A stretch of 64,000 nt of DNA from NCBI RefSeq assembly GCF_000194155.1, contig NZ_GL877878.1:1771654-1835653 (forward strand), written 5' to 3'. The position numbers and the translations under genes were made by a program. How positions within the stretch are numbered: the first letter of the stretch is position 1; each line of letters opens with the position of its first letter. Below the pieces are notes generated by a model. That model made no database searches and was not told the DNA's origin. It saw only the letters and a program-made list of their open reading frames with translations. Shown piece by piece: positions 54,857 to 63,483 of the stretch. This stretch comes from Saccharopolyspora spinosa NRRL 18395 (lineage in GTDB: Bacteria; Actinomycetota; Actinomycetes; Mycobacteriales; Pseudonocardiaceae).

Positions 54857-56320
54857 TCAGCCCTTGCTCGCGGCCAGCGCCTCGACCGCCTTGCGGACGC
54901 CCTCGCCGTAGGCGGGGTCGGCCTTGGTGCAGTTGGCGATGTGCCGCTCGATGGTCGCCTGGGAGGCGCCGTCGATGGCGCGCGCGGTGTTCTCGAAGAG
55001 GACCTTTTGCTGCTCCGGCGACATGTTCCGGAACAGGATCCCGGGCTGCTCGAAGTAGTTGTCGTCGTCCTCGCGGAAGTTGAACCGGTCGGCGACAGCA
55101 CCCACCGCCTGGGCCGGGTCGCGGTAGGCGGGCTGCTCCTGCCAGCGGCCGTACGAGTTCGGCTCGATGCCCGGGGTGGCCCCCTGGTTGGCGTCGACGC
55201 GCATGGCACCGTCGCGGTGGTAGGAGTTCACCGGGTTCTTCGGCTTGTTGACCGGGATCTGGTGGTGGTTCACACCGAGGCGGTACCGCTGGGCGTCACC
55301 GTAGGAGAACAGCCGGCCCTGCAGCATCTTGTCCGGCGAGAAGCTGATGCCTGGCACCACATTGGCCGGGGTGAAGGCGGCCTGCTCCACGTCGGCGAAG
55401 TAGTTGTCGGGGTTGCGGTTCAGCTCCCACTCGCCGACCTCGATCAGCGGGTAGTCCTTCTTCGACCACACCTTGGTGAGGTCGAACGGGTGGAACCGGT
55501 AGGTCTCCGCGTCGGCCTCCGGCATGACCTGCACGTACAGCTTCCACTTCGGGAAGTCGCCGTTCTCGATCGCCTCGAAGAGGTCGCGCTGGTGGGACTC
55601 GCGATCCTTGCCGACCAGGGCCTCGGCCTCGGCGTCGGTCAGGTTCTTGATGCCCTGCTGGGTGCGGTGGTGGAACTTGACCCAGAACCGCTCGCCCTCG
55701 GCGTTGATGAAGCTGTAGGTGTGCGAGCCGAAGCCGTGCATGTGGCGGTAGGACGCCGGGATGCCGCGGACGGACATCACGATCGTGACCTGGTGCAGCG
55801 CCTCGGGCAGGTTGGTCCAGAAGTCCCAGTTGTTCTCGGGGTTGCGCAGGTTGGTGCGCGGGTCGCGCTTCACCGCGTGGTTGAGGTCCGGGAACTTCAG
55901 CGGGTCGCGGAAGAAGAACACCGGGGTGTTGTTGCCAACGATGTCCCAGTTGCCGTCTTCGGTGTAGAACTTCATCGCGAAGCCGCGGATGTCGCGCTCG
56001 GCGTCGGCCGCGCCTCGCTCACCGGCGACGGTCGAGAACCGGACGAACAGCTCGGTCTTCTTGCCGACCTCGGAGAAGATCTTCGCACTCGTGTACTGGG
56101 TGATGTCGTTGGTGACCGTGAAGGTGCCGAACGCGCCCGAACCCTTCGCGTGCATCCGGCGCTCCGGGATGACCTCGCGGTCGAAGTGCGCCAGCTTCTC
56201 CAGGAACCACACGTCCTGCAGCAGCATCGGCCCGCGAGCGCCAGCGGTCAGGGAGTTCTGGTTGTCAGGGACCGGCGCACCGGCCACCGTGGTCAACGGT
56301 TTCTGGTTGTTCTCAGGCAA
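54857..56320 (-). CDS. katA: Heme catalase (small-subunit monofunctional type)
   Basis: 487 residues, typical for small-subunit catalases. Catalytic His57 in [14 protein letters not shown], Asn130 in [15 protein letters not shown], and the heme-ligand region [14 protein letters not shown] with the proximal Tyr near 340; then VNHHQIPVN. The opening [21 protein letters not shown] is standard. It destroys H2O2 in the cytosol. It is flanked by a Fur-family gene (34 bp upstream, same strand), which is probably the regulator, and by an ankyrin gene downstream. Confidence 0.97.
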   Translation of the reverse strand: MPENNQKPLTTVAGAPVPDNQNSLTAGARGPMLLQDVWFLEKLAHFDREVIPERRMHAKGSGAFGTFTVTNDITQYTSAKIFSEVGKKTELFVRFSTVAGERGAADAERDIRGFAMKFYTEDGNWDIVGNNTPVFFFRDPLKFPDLNHAVKRDPRTNLRNPENNWDFWTNLPEALHQVTIVMSVRGIPASYRHMHGFGSHTYSFINAEGERFWVKFHHRTQQGIKNLTDAEAEALVGKDRESHQRDLFEAIENGDFPKWKLYVQVMPEADAETYRFHPFDLTKVWSKKDYPLIEVGEWELNRNPDNYFADVEQAAFTPANVVPGISFSPDKMLQGRLFSYGDAQRYRLGVNHHQIPVNKPKNPVNSYHRDGAMRVDANQGATPGIEPNSYGRWQEQPAYRDPAQAVGAVADRFNFREDDDNYFEQPGILFRNMSPEQQKVLFENTARAIDGASQATIERHIANCTKADPAYGEGVRKAVEALAASKG

Positions 56321-56354
56321 AACTCGCTCCTCGGTGGAATGTTTTCGTGCGTGC

Positions 56355-56780
56355 TCACTCGGCGCGGGAGAGGCAGTCCGGGCAGATGCCCCAGAAGGTC
56401 ACCTCCGCCTCGTCGAGCACGAATCCGTGCGGGTCCTCGGCGTGGAGGCATGGCGCCTCTCCCACCGCACAGTTGACGTCGGCGATGGCACCGCAGTCGC
56501 GGCACACCAGATGGTGGTGGTTGTCGCCCACGCGCGTCTCGAACCGGGCGGGGGAACCAGCCGGTTCGATGCGGCGGACCAAACCCGCCTCGGTGAGCGC
56601 GCGCAGGACGTCGTAGACCGCCTGCGTCGACACCGAACCCAGCTCGCGGTGGACGGTCGTCGCGATGGTGTCGGTGTCCGCATGGGGATTTTCCGAGACC
56701 ATCGTGAGCACGGCAACCCGCGGACGGGTCACCCGCAGCGACGCCCCCCTCAGGAGGGCGGCGGCATCGACGGACGGCAT
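56355..56780 (-). CDS. Fur-family peroxide/metal regulator (CatR/FurA type)
   Basis: 141 residues from ATG 56780 ([20 protein letters not shown]); a longer frame to 56876 lacks similarity. Winged helix with [20 protein letters not shown] and [20 protein letters not shown]. Metal-binding region [20 protein letters not shown], and the second CxxC in GICPDCLSR, giving a structural zinc site. Placed immediately upstream of katA on the same strand, it most likely represses itself and katA and is relieved by peroxide, like S. coelicolor CatR. The AT-rich stretch just upstream (about 56800-56820) is the probable operator-promoter. Confidence 0.93.
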   Translation of the reverse strand: MPSVDAAALLRGASLRVTRPRVAVLTMVSENPHADTDTIATTVHRELGSVSTQAVYDVLRALTEAGLVRRIEPAGSPARFETRVGDNHHHLVCRDCGAIADVNCAVGEAPCLHAEDPHGFVLDEAEVTFWGICPDCLSRAE

Positions 56781-56879
56781 GGCCCCATGACTACCAACGT
56801 TTCTGGAATGAGTCAAATAAAGCGAACACGAACTGGTGAACACGAGCGCCCGCATCGCCTGACCGAGCCGCACCACGCG

Positions 56880-56916
56880 AAGAGCCCCGCCGACGAATTC
56901 CGCCGACGGGGCTCTT
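56880..56916 (-). terminator. Terminator after the VOC gene
   Basis: AAGAGCCCCG (56880-56889) pairs with CGGGGCTCTT (56907-56916). It lies 50 bp past the end of the leftward VOC gene and about 100 bp upstream of the fur start. Confidence 0.75.
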
Positions 56917-56966
56917 CCATTCCTGATCTGGGCAAGGCGGGGCTGGACGCGTCCCGCACACCCCGG

Positions 56967-57399
56967 CTATTCGGCCTCGGGCCTCCAGCGGGCGATGTCG
57001 GCGTCGGTGATCTCGGTGGGCTGCGCCGCGAGCTGGGTGATCCTGATGTGGTTGCCGAACGGGTCGCGCAGGGCGCAGTCGATGCCGTAGGGCTGCCGCG
57101 TGGGCACCTCGGTGAACTCGACGCCCTTCGCGCTGAGGGTCTCGTAGGTCTTCTGACAGTCGTCGGTGGTGAGGATCGCCGCGACGCCCATCGCGCCCTT
57201 GGTCACCAGGTCGCGGACCTGCGCGGCGACCGCTTCGCTCAACGACGGCGGTCCCGGCACCTCCAGCAGCAGGTGCCGTTCCGGATCCGACGGCAGCGCG
57301 ATCGTGAGCCAGCGCATGAATCCCATGTCGACGTCGGAGGCCACCTCCTTCCTGCTGATCGAGGACCATGACGGAGTGGATGCTGATGCGGTTGAACAT
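56967..57399 (-). pseudogene. VOC-family (glyoxalase-like) gene with short internal deletion
   Basis: Starts MFNRISIHSVMVLDQQ at ATG 57399. After that the expected first-strand segment of about ten residues (around a LDFYxxKLG motif) is missing, and the frame changes. The rest follows in another frame: EVASDVDMGFMRWLTIALPS, LLLEVPGPPSLSEAVAAQVR, LTTDDCQKTYETLSAKGVEF and IDCALRDPFGNHIRITQL. A deletion of about 30 bp fits. The C-terminal 125 residues are open from an internal start. The family includes glyoxalases and antibiotic-binding proteins. The AraC gene upstream is on the same strand. Confidence 0.8.
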
Positions 57400-57434
57400 G
57401 TCGAGAACGCTACGAGCAGCCGGGGCGTTGTGGC

Positions 57435-58103
57435 TTATCCGAAACGACTCGGTCTGGTCCACGCCTTGACGAAGCAGACCGGAACGCCGAGCGGCCGCGC
57501 GCTGGCCCGGTACTCGGTGGGCGGGACGCCGACGATCGCGCGGAACGTGCGGCTGAACGTCCCCAAGCTCTCGAAGCCGACCTGCCGGGCCACCTCGGTC
57601 ACGGTGACCGAAGGCGAGCGCAACAGCGCCATGCCGCGTTCGATCCGGCGCCGCTGCAGGTAGCGGTGCGGTGTCTCGCCGAACGTCGACCGGAACGAGC
57701 GCGTGAAGTGGGTGGGGGACATCAGGGCGATCCGAGCGAGCGCGGCCACGTCGAGATGACGGGCGAAATCCCGGTCCATCGCGTCCTTGGCACGCAGGAG
57801 CCGCCGATTCTGGTCCTCCTGCGGGCTCATGGAAGCGGCTGCCACGCACCGATCGTAGAGCCGAACTTCCGGGAGGAGCGAGAGCGCGGTGAACTGGCCG
57901 CTCGACCAACTCGCCGAGATCGCCCAATCCCGGCCTCCGACGAGGACGGCGACCGGGTCCGAGGGCTGTTGCTCGCGAGCCACGAGGTCGACGGCGTGAA
58001 CGAATGGCAGCTCCGCGAAGGCCGAGTCCGCATCGCACCAGCTGACGCCAGGTACCGGGGCCTCGACGCGTAGCCGTCTTGGCTGCCGGGAGTTCTCGTT
58101 CAT
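57435..58103 (-). CDS. AraC-family regulator
   Basis: 222 residues. The C-terminal ~100 residues hold the two helix-turn-helix motifs of AraC: HLDVAALARIALMSPTHFTR, SFRSTFGETPHRYLQRRRIE, and VTEVARQVGFESLGTFSRTF. The N-terminal ~100 residues (SWCDADSAFAELPFVHAVDL) are a short effector domain of unknown ligand. It ends 36 bp before the VOC gene start on the same strand, and this AraC-VOC pairing recurs in actinomycetes, suggesting that it regulates the VOC gene. It is divergent from the Pycsar-effector-like gene. Confidence 0.93.
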   Translation of the reverse strand: MNENSRQPRRLRVEAPVPGVSWCDADSAFAELPFVHAVDLVAREQQPSDPVAVLVGGRDWAISASWSSGQFTALSLLPEVRLYDRCVAAASMSPQEDQNRRLLRAKDAMDRDFARHLDVAALARIALMSPTHFTRSFRSTFGETPHRYLQRRRIERGMALLRSPSVTVTEVARQVGFESLGTFSRTFRAIVGVPPTEYRASARPLGVPVCFVKAWTRPSRFG

Positions 58104-58141
58104 CCGCCCCGAAAAAGCGTGTTCTGGAGCATGATGCGCCC

Positions 58142-58654
58142 ATGACGGAAACCAGAAGCGACGAGATCGCTACTGACAGCGAAGAGTCCGATCCGGAGAC
58201 GCTCCAAGACTTGCTCAAGGACGAGCTGAGCCGAGGAGACGCAGCACTGGGAAGAACGGAGACCAAGACGGGCATCCTGCTTGCGGTCTTCAGCCCCATC
58301 CTCACCATTGGCGTTGCGGTGCTGCCTCGAGCCGGGGCGTCGTTGCCGGCGATCCTCCTGTTCTGGTCCGCGCTAACACTGCTGGCGGTCGCCCTGCTGC
58401 TGCTCCTGTGGAACGTGCGACCCCGGCTGCGCGGAAGTGGCTTCATAGCCGTCGAATCGATGACGGACGCCGAACTGGCGCAGTACCTCAATAGCGCGGC
58501 GAACGATCCGCTGCGCTGGCGTCGCGAACAGCTGCTCGTAATAGCCCGCCTCGGAGCGAAGAAGTTCAGGATCCTGCGAGCAGCAACCACACTCGTAATG
58601 ACGGCCCTGCTGCTGGCGATAGCCGCAGCGATCGTCTCAACGGTGGCCACATGA
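58142..58654 (+). CDS. Pycsar-effector-like (PycTM) membrane protein
   Basis: 170 residues from ATG 58142; a start at 58079 overlaps the AraC gene and is less likely. An acidic N-terminus, the helix LLKDELSRGDAALGRTETKT, and two adjacent membrane helices (GILLAVFSPILTIGVAVL and LLFWSALTLLAVALLLLLW) followed by NVRPRLRGSGF. Then LRWRREQLLVIARLGAKKFR and ILRAATTLVMTALLLAIAAA as the last helix. This matches the Pycsar effector family, membrane-disrupting proteins switched on by cyclic pyrimidine nucleotides in anti-phage defence. No pyrimidine cyclase gene is in the window, so it is an orphan here or answers another signal. Confidence 0.78.
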   Translation: MTETRSDEIATDSEESDPETLQDLLKDELSRGDAALGRTETKTGILLAVFSPILTIGVAVLPRAGASLPAILLFWSALTLLAVALLLLLWNVRPRLRGSGFIAVESMTDAELAQYLNSAANDPLRWRREQLLVIARLGAKKFRILRAATTLVMTALLLAIAAAIVSTVAT

Positions 58655-58708
58655 TGCGAGCCGTTCAAAGATCATCTCAAGCGCGGCCGCATGCAAGAAT
58701 TGCTGACA

Positions 58709-58732
58709 GTCCACACGGTCCACACGGTCCAC
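58709..58732 (+). repeat. Short tandem repeat GTCCACACG
   Basis: GTCCACACG occurs twice in tandem, followed by GTCCAC, in the gap between the Pycsar-effector-like gene and the gene at 58819. No gene is seen in 58655-58818. Confidence 0.7.
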
Positions 58733-58818
58733 TTCGGCCACCGTAGAACGGCTGCGGCGAGGACGTCGAAACCCCAACTCCCGGTCGGTACGGACTTCCT
58801 CGACCGCTAAGTCTGCAG

Positions 58819-59163
58819 ATGCTCGACCCGGACGGCACCGAGCTCGTCTACCTCGGACCCGGCCCCGACGACAGGCAGCAAGTCCGGCTCCGGCGGCAAG
58901 GTGGCGGCGACATGCTCGCCACTTACACCACCGCCAACTGCCGCGCAGCATGGGCGCTCTCGGTCAAGATGGCGGTGCAAATGCGGGCCGGTCAACGCGA
59001 GACGATTGTGATCGACCGGCCGCCATGCGATCTGGCCGACCAGGAGTGGTTACGGTGCCGTCGGCAGCTACCTCGGTTCCTGCCACCAGGAGCCGAGCTG
59101 ACCGTGATCACCAGCGTCGGCGAGACCTACACATACCAGGGAGAGCAGCGCAATGAAGCTTGA
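58819..59163 (+). CDS. Unknown protein coupled to an Imm1 immunity gene
   Basis: 114 residues (MLDPDGTELVYLGPGPDDRQ). Not assigned. It has TYTTANCRAAWALSVKMAVQ, IDRPPCDLADQEWLRCRRQL and ELTVITSVGETYTYQGEQ. No signal peptide or membrane helix; the ribosome-binding site is weak. Its last 11 bases overlap the Imm1 gene start, so the two are translationally coupled. Such an arrangement suggests a partner of the immunity protein, but there is no catalytic motif of a toxin domain. Confidence 0.55.
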   Translation: MLDPDGTELVYLGPGPDDRQQVRLRRQGGGDMLATYTTANCRAAWALSVKMAVQMRAGQRETIVIDRPPCDLADQEWLRCRRQLPRFLPPGAELTVITSVGETYTYQGEQRNEA

Positions 59164-59581
59164 CGTCTCGGTCCGCGTCTTTTCTGAAGGCGGACACGAA
59201 CGGCATGTCGTCGTAGAGCACGTCGACCAGTTGCCCGCGCTCGTCGACCAGCTCGCCGCCGAGGACACCGGGTCCGCGATCATCACGCACCAAGCTCGCC
59301 CCAGATGGAACGAGCAGGGCTTCGACCACGAGCTTGTGGTGGCGTTCGGCACGGACGGGCGGGCTGCTTTGTCGTACTGGGACGCGGAAACACCGCGGCA
59401 CTACAGCCGAGGCAGCGGTCTCGCGGTCGAGGGTTGGGAAGACGAGAACATTGTGCCTCCCGCCGACGCATGGGTGCCCCGCAACCTTGTCGAGAGCGCA
59501 CTGGAGGAATTTCTGCGGACTGCAAAGCGGCCGACGGCCGTGGAGTGGCGGCCTGACCCCTTTCCATTACCTGGCCTGTGA
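59153..59581 (+). CDS. Imm1-family immunity protein
   Basis: 142 residues (MKLDVSVRVFSEGGHERHVV). Imm1 features: PALVDQLAAEDTGSAIITHQ, LVVAFGTDGRAALSYWDAET with the central strands, HYSRGSGLAVEGWEDEN, and the C-terminal LVESALEEFLRTAKRPTAVE then W. Imm1 proteins are predicted partners of polymorphic toxins, notably deaminase-type toxins in actinobacteria. No toxin gene is visible here, so this may be an orphan immunity gene giving protection against kin. AGGGAGAGC lies just before the ATG. Confidence 0.75.
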   Translation: MKLDVSVRVFSEGGHERHVVVEHVDQLPALVDQLAAEDTGSAIITHQARPRWNEQGFDHELVVAFGTDGRAALSYWDAETPRHYSRGSGLAVEGWEDENIVPPADAWVPRNLVESALEEFLRTAKRPTAVEWRPDPFPLPGL

Positions 59582-59599
59582 CTACTCCGACCCGTGATT

Positions 59600-59788
59600 G
59601 TCGGTCGGGCCGAATGCCTCCGCCACTATGAAGGCGTAGCGATCCTGGAAGCTGACCTGCCCTCGGGATGACACCTGCGGATCTCGGAAATGCCTTTGGC
59701 GATCTCTTCGTCGGCCAACCAAACCACGCGCCGATAATGCCGCGGAGCCGTTGTGCGCAACGCCTTTCAGCGGAGTCTTCACCCAACG
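59600..59788 (-). pseudogene. Decayed minus-strand coding stretch
   Basis: Downstream of the small gene at 59789, protein-like pieces appear in different frames (VVWLADEEIAKGISEIRRC near 59670-59727; VSFQDRYAFIVAEAFGPTDN ending at 59582). A GTG at 59782 opens one frame, but it does not join the first piece. This looks like a gene with one or two frameshifts. Unrecognised. Confidence 0.3.
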
Positions 59789-60025
59789 TCAGCGTCGGAC
59801 ACGCCGACAATATGGAGCCGCGATTCGTACTTGCTCACCGCCCAGACGTAATTGACCGGTCTTTTCGATCGCACGCCAGGGCGGCTCATCCTTTCCCCCG
59901 TGCCCCCTCGCGGACTGCGGCTCCTGCTCCGTACGGCAAAGACTGGTTACCAACCATTCCAGCCCCAAGCCCAAACCAGCCGCGATCGGGACCGAGAGCG
60001 CAAGGCCGACGTAAAGATCAGTCAT
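59789..60025 (-). CDS. Small unknown membrane protein
   Basis: 78 residues. One N-terminal membrane helix (MTDLYVGLALSVPIAAGLGL, GLEWLVTSL), then a charged tail. The ATG overlaps the stop of the upstream 69-residue gene (ATGA), so the two are translated together. Unrecognised family; small overlapping genes of this type are common on actinomycete integrative elements, which would fit the other decayed genes nearby. The C-terminal part may have been altered by a frameshift. Confidence 0.5.
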   Translation of the reverse strand: MTDLYVGLALSVPIAAGLGLGLEWLVTSLCRTEQEPQSARGHGGKDEPPWRAIEKTGQLRLGGEQVRIAAPYCRRVRR

Positions 60026-60231
60026 GCCTGCACCGCCTTCCGCCGAGCGGACTGGAGTCCGGCGATCTGGCCGCCAAGAGCTCGGTGCAACTGCTCAGCC
60101 TGCGACCAGTCGAGCAAACGCTCGACATCAGCAATCCTCACGACGACGGCGTGCTCCGTGTGAGCGAGTTCGATCTCGCTATCCCTGCTTGATCGATCGC
60201 GGCAGGGCACCGTGCTTCGGTACTTGAACAT
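60022..60231 (-). CDS. Small unknown protein with strong ribosome-binding site
   Basis: 69 residues. The start codon at 60231 is preceded by GAGGAGGAAAAACA, an unusually strong ribosome-binding site, which argues for a real gene. The sequence EIELAHTEHAVVVRIADVER, LLDWSQAEQLHRALGGQIAG is compact and helical; no known family identified. It is first in an overlapping pair with the membrane-protein gene at 59789-60025. A 13-bp-stem hairpin lies just upstream (60255-60292). Confidence 0.6.
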   Translation of the reverse strand: MFKYRSTVPCRDRSSRDSEIELAHTEHAVVVRIADVERLLDWSQAEQLHRALGGQIAGLQSARRKAVQA

Positions 60232-60254
60232 TGTTTTTCCTCCTCACCTGGAAG

Positions 60255-60292
60255 GGCTGGGATGCCGAGGACGGGAACCCGGCATCCCAGCC
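60255..60292. terminator. Hairpin upstream of the small-gene pair
   Basis: GGCTGGGATGCCG (60255-60267) and CGGCATCCCAGCC (60280-60292), a perfect 13-bp stem with a 12-nt loop, 24 bp before the start codon of the 69-residue gene. It may be a terminator for incoming transcription, or a 5'-leader structure. Confidence 0.55.
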
Positions 60293-60399
60293 GCGTTCAA
60301 ACTCAACCGAAGCCCCGGCCTGCAAGGGCCGGGGGCGGCGGGGAGGCCGCCACCTTCTGCGGCCCCGTAAGGCAGGACCTTCTGAACGGCACCCCGACG

Positions 60400-60560
60400 G
60401 CCGATGACACCAAGGTCACTAACCTCATAGAGGCGGGCACAGGCGCGCGCATCAAGGCGCTACGCGTCCGGCGGGGCCGCACCCAACGAGGACCGGCTGA
60501 CCGTGCACACGTGTTCTACTCGCTGCTTACCAAAGTCGAAGGCGGGATACCTACTCAACG
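60400..60560 (+). pseudogene. Truncated XRE-family regulator gene
   Basis: One frame reads GARIKALRVRRGRTQRGPAD, RAHVFYSLLTKVEGG, which is the helix-turn-helix of the XRE/DUF5753-type or telomere-type regulators (normally QRQLADRAHVSYSLLTKVE). Similarity stops after EGG; the following DNA is unrelated. Only the first ~50 residues remain, so this is a gene stump. Confidence 0.65.
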
Positions 60561-60685
60561 CGCGACCGGTGTTCGCGCCGATGGCTGCTATCGCCCCGTG
60601 CTGTCTACCGACTGATAACAATATCCGGTTTTTTCGCTATACGGGGTTCCGGTCGGGCTGGTTTCGGGGCGCCGGCATGCGTGTG

Positions 60686-60709
60686 GGGCCCGCACCCAGG
60701 TGCGGGCCC
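60686..60709. terminator. Compact GC hairpin
   Basis: GGGCCCGCACC (60686-60696) and GGTGCGGGCCC (60699-60709), an 11-bp stem with a very short loop, followed by GCTTCTG. It has the look of an intrinsic terminator, though no intact gene ends beside it. Confidence 0.55.
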
Positions 60710-61172
60710 GCTTCTGTAGCGCTCGTTCGGCGGCTCAAGGCAAGGAACAGTGCGCGACCATCCACAATGGTGGGTTCCGACTGATCGGTTGCTTCGATGA
60801 GCCGTCTCATGCCTGTCGAACTGCCAAGGGCACGCAGCTACCCTTCCAGCGGTCAGCCTATGACCAATAGCACCCATACCGGAGCAATCCAGGCCAGCCT
60901 CGGCGCCGAAAGCGGATTGAACTCGCCAACGCCAATTGGCACGGCGGGGCATGATCAGTGGCGAGTAGCGTCCTGAGCGCCTCTGTCAATCCGTTCGGGC
61001 TCGGTTCCGCCAGGTGCATGAGATTCTGGACGAGCTTGATCACCTTCCTGGACTCGAGCGTGACCAAGCACCGATACCAGCGGTGTCCGGATGCCGCGCG
61101 GCTCGCGCGCCATCCGGACATCTCGGATCAAACCGTCGCTGTTCGCGAACTCGGTTCAGGGCGAGCCAGAGG
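60710..61172. other. Segment without a confident gene
   Basis: About 460 bp between the XRE stump and the fasciclin gene. A minus-strand frame (60858-61121) contains ESRKVIKLVQNLMHLAEPSP and NGLTEALRTLLATDHAPP, which may be a gene fragment, but it has no clear start or family. No tRNA or repeated attachment site was found. Confidence 0.4.
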
Positions 61173-61847
61173 TCACTGCTGGGGCATGAGGACCTGGTCG
61201 ACGACGAAGACTGTCGCGTTGGCGGTTGGGACGTTGCCGCAGAGCACGTTGGCTCCGTTGACCTTCAGCTGCTGGCCGGAGCCTTCGATGGTGACCTTGC
61301 CGCCCTGCACGGTGTCGACGGTCTTGGCCTGCGAAAGGCTTTGGGCGTCCATCCGCTTCGGCACGACATGGTAGGTCAGGACGCTGCTGAGCTTCTCCTT
61401 CTGCGCGGGGTCGCTGAGCATCGCGTTGAGCTGGTCCGGCGGGATGGCGTCGAACGCTGGGTCAGCGGGTGCGAACACGGTGTACTGCGTGTTCGGGTCG
61501 TTGAGAGTGTCCACCAGACCGGCGGCCTTGACCGCCGCGGTCAGCTTGGTCAGCAGTGGGTTGTTGCTGGCGGCCGTGCCGACCGGATCGTCGATCATGC
61601 CCTGCACGGACCCCTGGTTGCTCGGGTCGGTGGGAACCTGGGCGCATCCCGGACCGAAGACGTCTTCGGCGGTGGTCATGCCGTCGCCCATCGCCGGCTG
61701 CTGCCCGCTCTGCGCCGGGGGCGGCGGCGCCGGCTGCTGCTGCGGCTGTTGCTGGGCGCTTTCCATGCCAGTGCCGCAGCCCGCGAGCACGAATGCGGAG
61801 GTGGCGAACCCGCCCAGCAGGGCAGTGATTCGTCGACTGGTCCTCAT
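61173..61847 (-). CDS. Fasciclin-domain lipoprotein (MPT70/MPB83-like)
   Basis: 224 residues. Lipoprotein signal with lipobox VLAGC, then a Gln/Pro-rich linker (QQQPQQQPAPPPPA). The fasciclin (FAS1) domain covers about 90-224: NNPLLTKLTAAVKAAGLVDT, LNDPNTQYTVFAPADPAFDA, VLTYHVVPKRM, VNGANVLCGNVPTANATVFV. Anchored outside the membrane. Mycobacterial MPT70/MPB83 have the same layout and are controlled by a redox-linked sigma factor. The molybdoprotein gene lies upstream on the same strand, 86 bp away. Confidence 0.93.
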   Translation of the reverse strand: MRTSRRITALLGGFATSAFVLAGCGTGMESAQQQPQQQPAPPPPAQSGQQPAMGDGMTTAEDVFGPGCAQVPTDPSNQGSVQGMIDDPVGTAASNNPLLTKLTAAVKAAGLVDTLNDPNTQYTVFAPADPAFDAIPPDQLNAMLSDPAQKEKLSSVLTYHVVPKRMDAQSLSQAKTVDTVQGGKVTIEGSGQQLKVNGANVLCGNVPTANATVFVVDQVLMPQQ

Positions 61848-61933
61848 GGGAATCGTTCCTCCTCGGCGTGATTACCGTGTCATCGATGATTCGGAGTTGC
61901 GCCACAACGGGATTGGTCCGGATCCTCGAAAAG

Positions 61934-63442
61934 TCATCGGGCGGTGCAGAACACCGAATGCCAGCCGGTCGCGCCGTCTGGCACGGTCGGCACCCGCTCT
62001 GGAGTCTGGGTGTAGCCGTTCCGATCGGTGGCACGGCATTCAATGCGATGTCCACCAGGGGCGAGGTCGAGGTCGGCATACCACATCCGCCAGGTGTCGA
62101 GATTGACCTCTGTTGACAGTCGGGCCGGCTGCCACGCACCGCCGTCCACCCGCACCTCTACCCGGTCGATGCCGATCGTCTGCGCCCACGCCGTCCCCGC
62201 GACCGTCGTCCGTCCCGCCGGGATCCTGGCGAAGCCGCGCGGCCGATCGATGCGGGACTGCGTCTTTATCGGGGCCCGCTCGGCCCAACCCCGTCGCTCC
62301 CAGTAGGTTTCGCGGCCGAAAGTGGTCAGTTCGAGGTCGGTAAGCCACTTGGTCGCTGAGACGTAGCCGTACAGACCGGGGGTGACCATCCGCACCGGGA
62401 ACCCATGCTCGGCGGGCAGCGGTTCCCCGTTCATCCCGTACGCCAGCAGCGCGTACCGCTCCGGGGCGAGCAGCACGTCCACCGGTGTGCCCGCGGTGTA
62501 GCCGTCCACGCTGGTGCTGAAGACCTGCTCGGCCCCGGCCTGGACACCCGCTTCCAGCAGCACGTCCCGGATGGGGACGCCGACGAAGTGCGCCGTCGAC
62601 ACGTACGGTCCGCCGACCTCGTTGGACACGCAGGTCATGGTGATCGTCCTGGCCACCCTCCGACGCCGCAGCAGATCGTCGAAGGTCAACGTCAGCTCCC
62701 GGCCGACCATGCCGTGCACGCGCAGCCGCCAGTCCTCGGACCGCAGCCGCGGCACCCGCAACGCGGTGTCGACGCGATAGAAGTCGCGGTTGGGCGTGCG
62801 GAACGACGGCGTGCCCAGCTTGGCGAAATCCGCACCCGCAGGAATTGGCGGCGGCGGTTTGATCGTGACCGCGCTGCGCGACGCCTCGACGCCGTCGCGG
62901 GCACCGGCCAGCATGCCACCGATTCCGGCCAGAGCTGAACCCGCAGCGACCGCGCCACCAGCAATGAGGAAGCGACGCCGCCCGTCCGCCGTTCCTTCGC
63001 CGGACCGCCGAGCGACCACGTGCAGCCGGGCGAATACTGCGGTCCCGGCCGCGGCCGAAACCGCAGGTGCGGCGATCGCCGAGGCGCCGAGGTCCGGCCG
63101 CGCGATCGTCGCGGCGATCCCGAGTCCGCCGAACACCGCGAACAGCACGAGCCCGGGCCACGCGGAACGCTGGGAGACCAGCCCGCCGAACACCGCAAGC
63201 CCGGCGATGACCACCGACATTCCTAGCAACAGCACCATCTTGTCGGCTTCGCCGAAGGTGCGGATCGCAAACGCCTTGATCGGTTCGGGGGTCAGGTCGA
63301 TCGCGGTGTTGCCGACCGCGAGGTAGGGCGAGGCATTCGGTTCCACCACGGCGGCGACCAGATGCCCCGCGCCCAAGGCAGCGCACACCGCCAACACGCT
63401 GATGAGGATTGCGACTGCCCGTCCCAACGGTTTGCTGCTCAT
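61934..63442 (-). CDS. Membrane-anchored sulfite-oxidase-like molybdopterin protein
   Basis: 502 residues from ATG 63442 (MSSKPLGRAVAILISVLAVC). About four N-terminal membrane helices (to residue ~175), then a molybdopterin domain of the sulfite oxidase family: DFYRVDTALRVPRLRSEDWR, ITMTCVSNEVGGPYVSTAHF (Cys ligand to Mo), YGMNGEPLPAEHGFPVRMVT, GYVSATKWLTDLEL. The C-terminal dimerisation domain (VRVDGGAWQPARLSTEVNLD) is intact. It probably reduces or oxidises an extracytoplasmic sulfur or nitrogen compound; the true substrate is unknown. It lies beside a fasciclin lipoprotein and a DUF1295 gene, in the same direction. Confidence 0.92.
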   Translation of the reverse strand: MSSKPLGRAVAILISVLAVCAALGAGHLVAAVVEPNASPYLAVGNTAIDLTPEPIKAFAIRTFGEADKMVLLLGMSVVIAGLAVFGGLVSQRSAWPGLVLFAVFGGLGIAATIARPDLGASAIAAPAVSAAAGTAVFARLHVVARRSGEGTADGRRRFLIAGGAVAAGSALAGIGGMLAGARDGVEASRSAVTIKPPPPIPAGADFAKLGTPSFRTPNRDFYRVDTALRVPRLRSEDWRLRVHGMVGRELTLTFDDLLRRRRVARTITMTCVSNEVGGPYVSTAHFVGVPIRDVLLEAGVQAGAEQVFSTSVDGYTAGTPVDVLLAPERYALLAYGMNGEPLPAEHGFPVRMVTPGLYGYVSATKWLTDLELTTFGRETYWERRGWAERAPIKTQSRIDRPRGFARIPAGRTTVAGTAWAQTIGIDRVEVRVDGGAWQPARLSTEVNLDTWRMWYADLDLAPGGHRIECRATDRNGYTQTPERVPTVPDGATGWHSVFCTAR

Positions 63443-63483
63443 ATGAGGGATTCGGCGCGGGCACACGGAACGCTTGCTCTCGG

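Noticed and set aside
58819-59163. Unknown protein upstream of Imm1 as a deaminase or nuclease toxin
   Set aside because: No HxE...CxxC or other toxin catalytic signature; too short and without secretion or trafficking domain.
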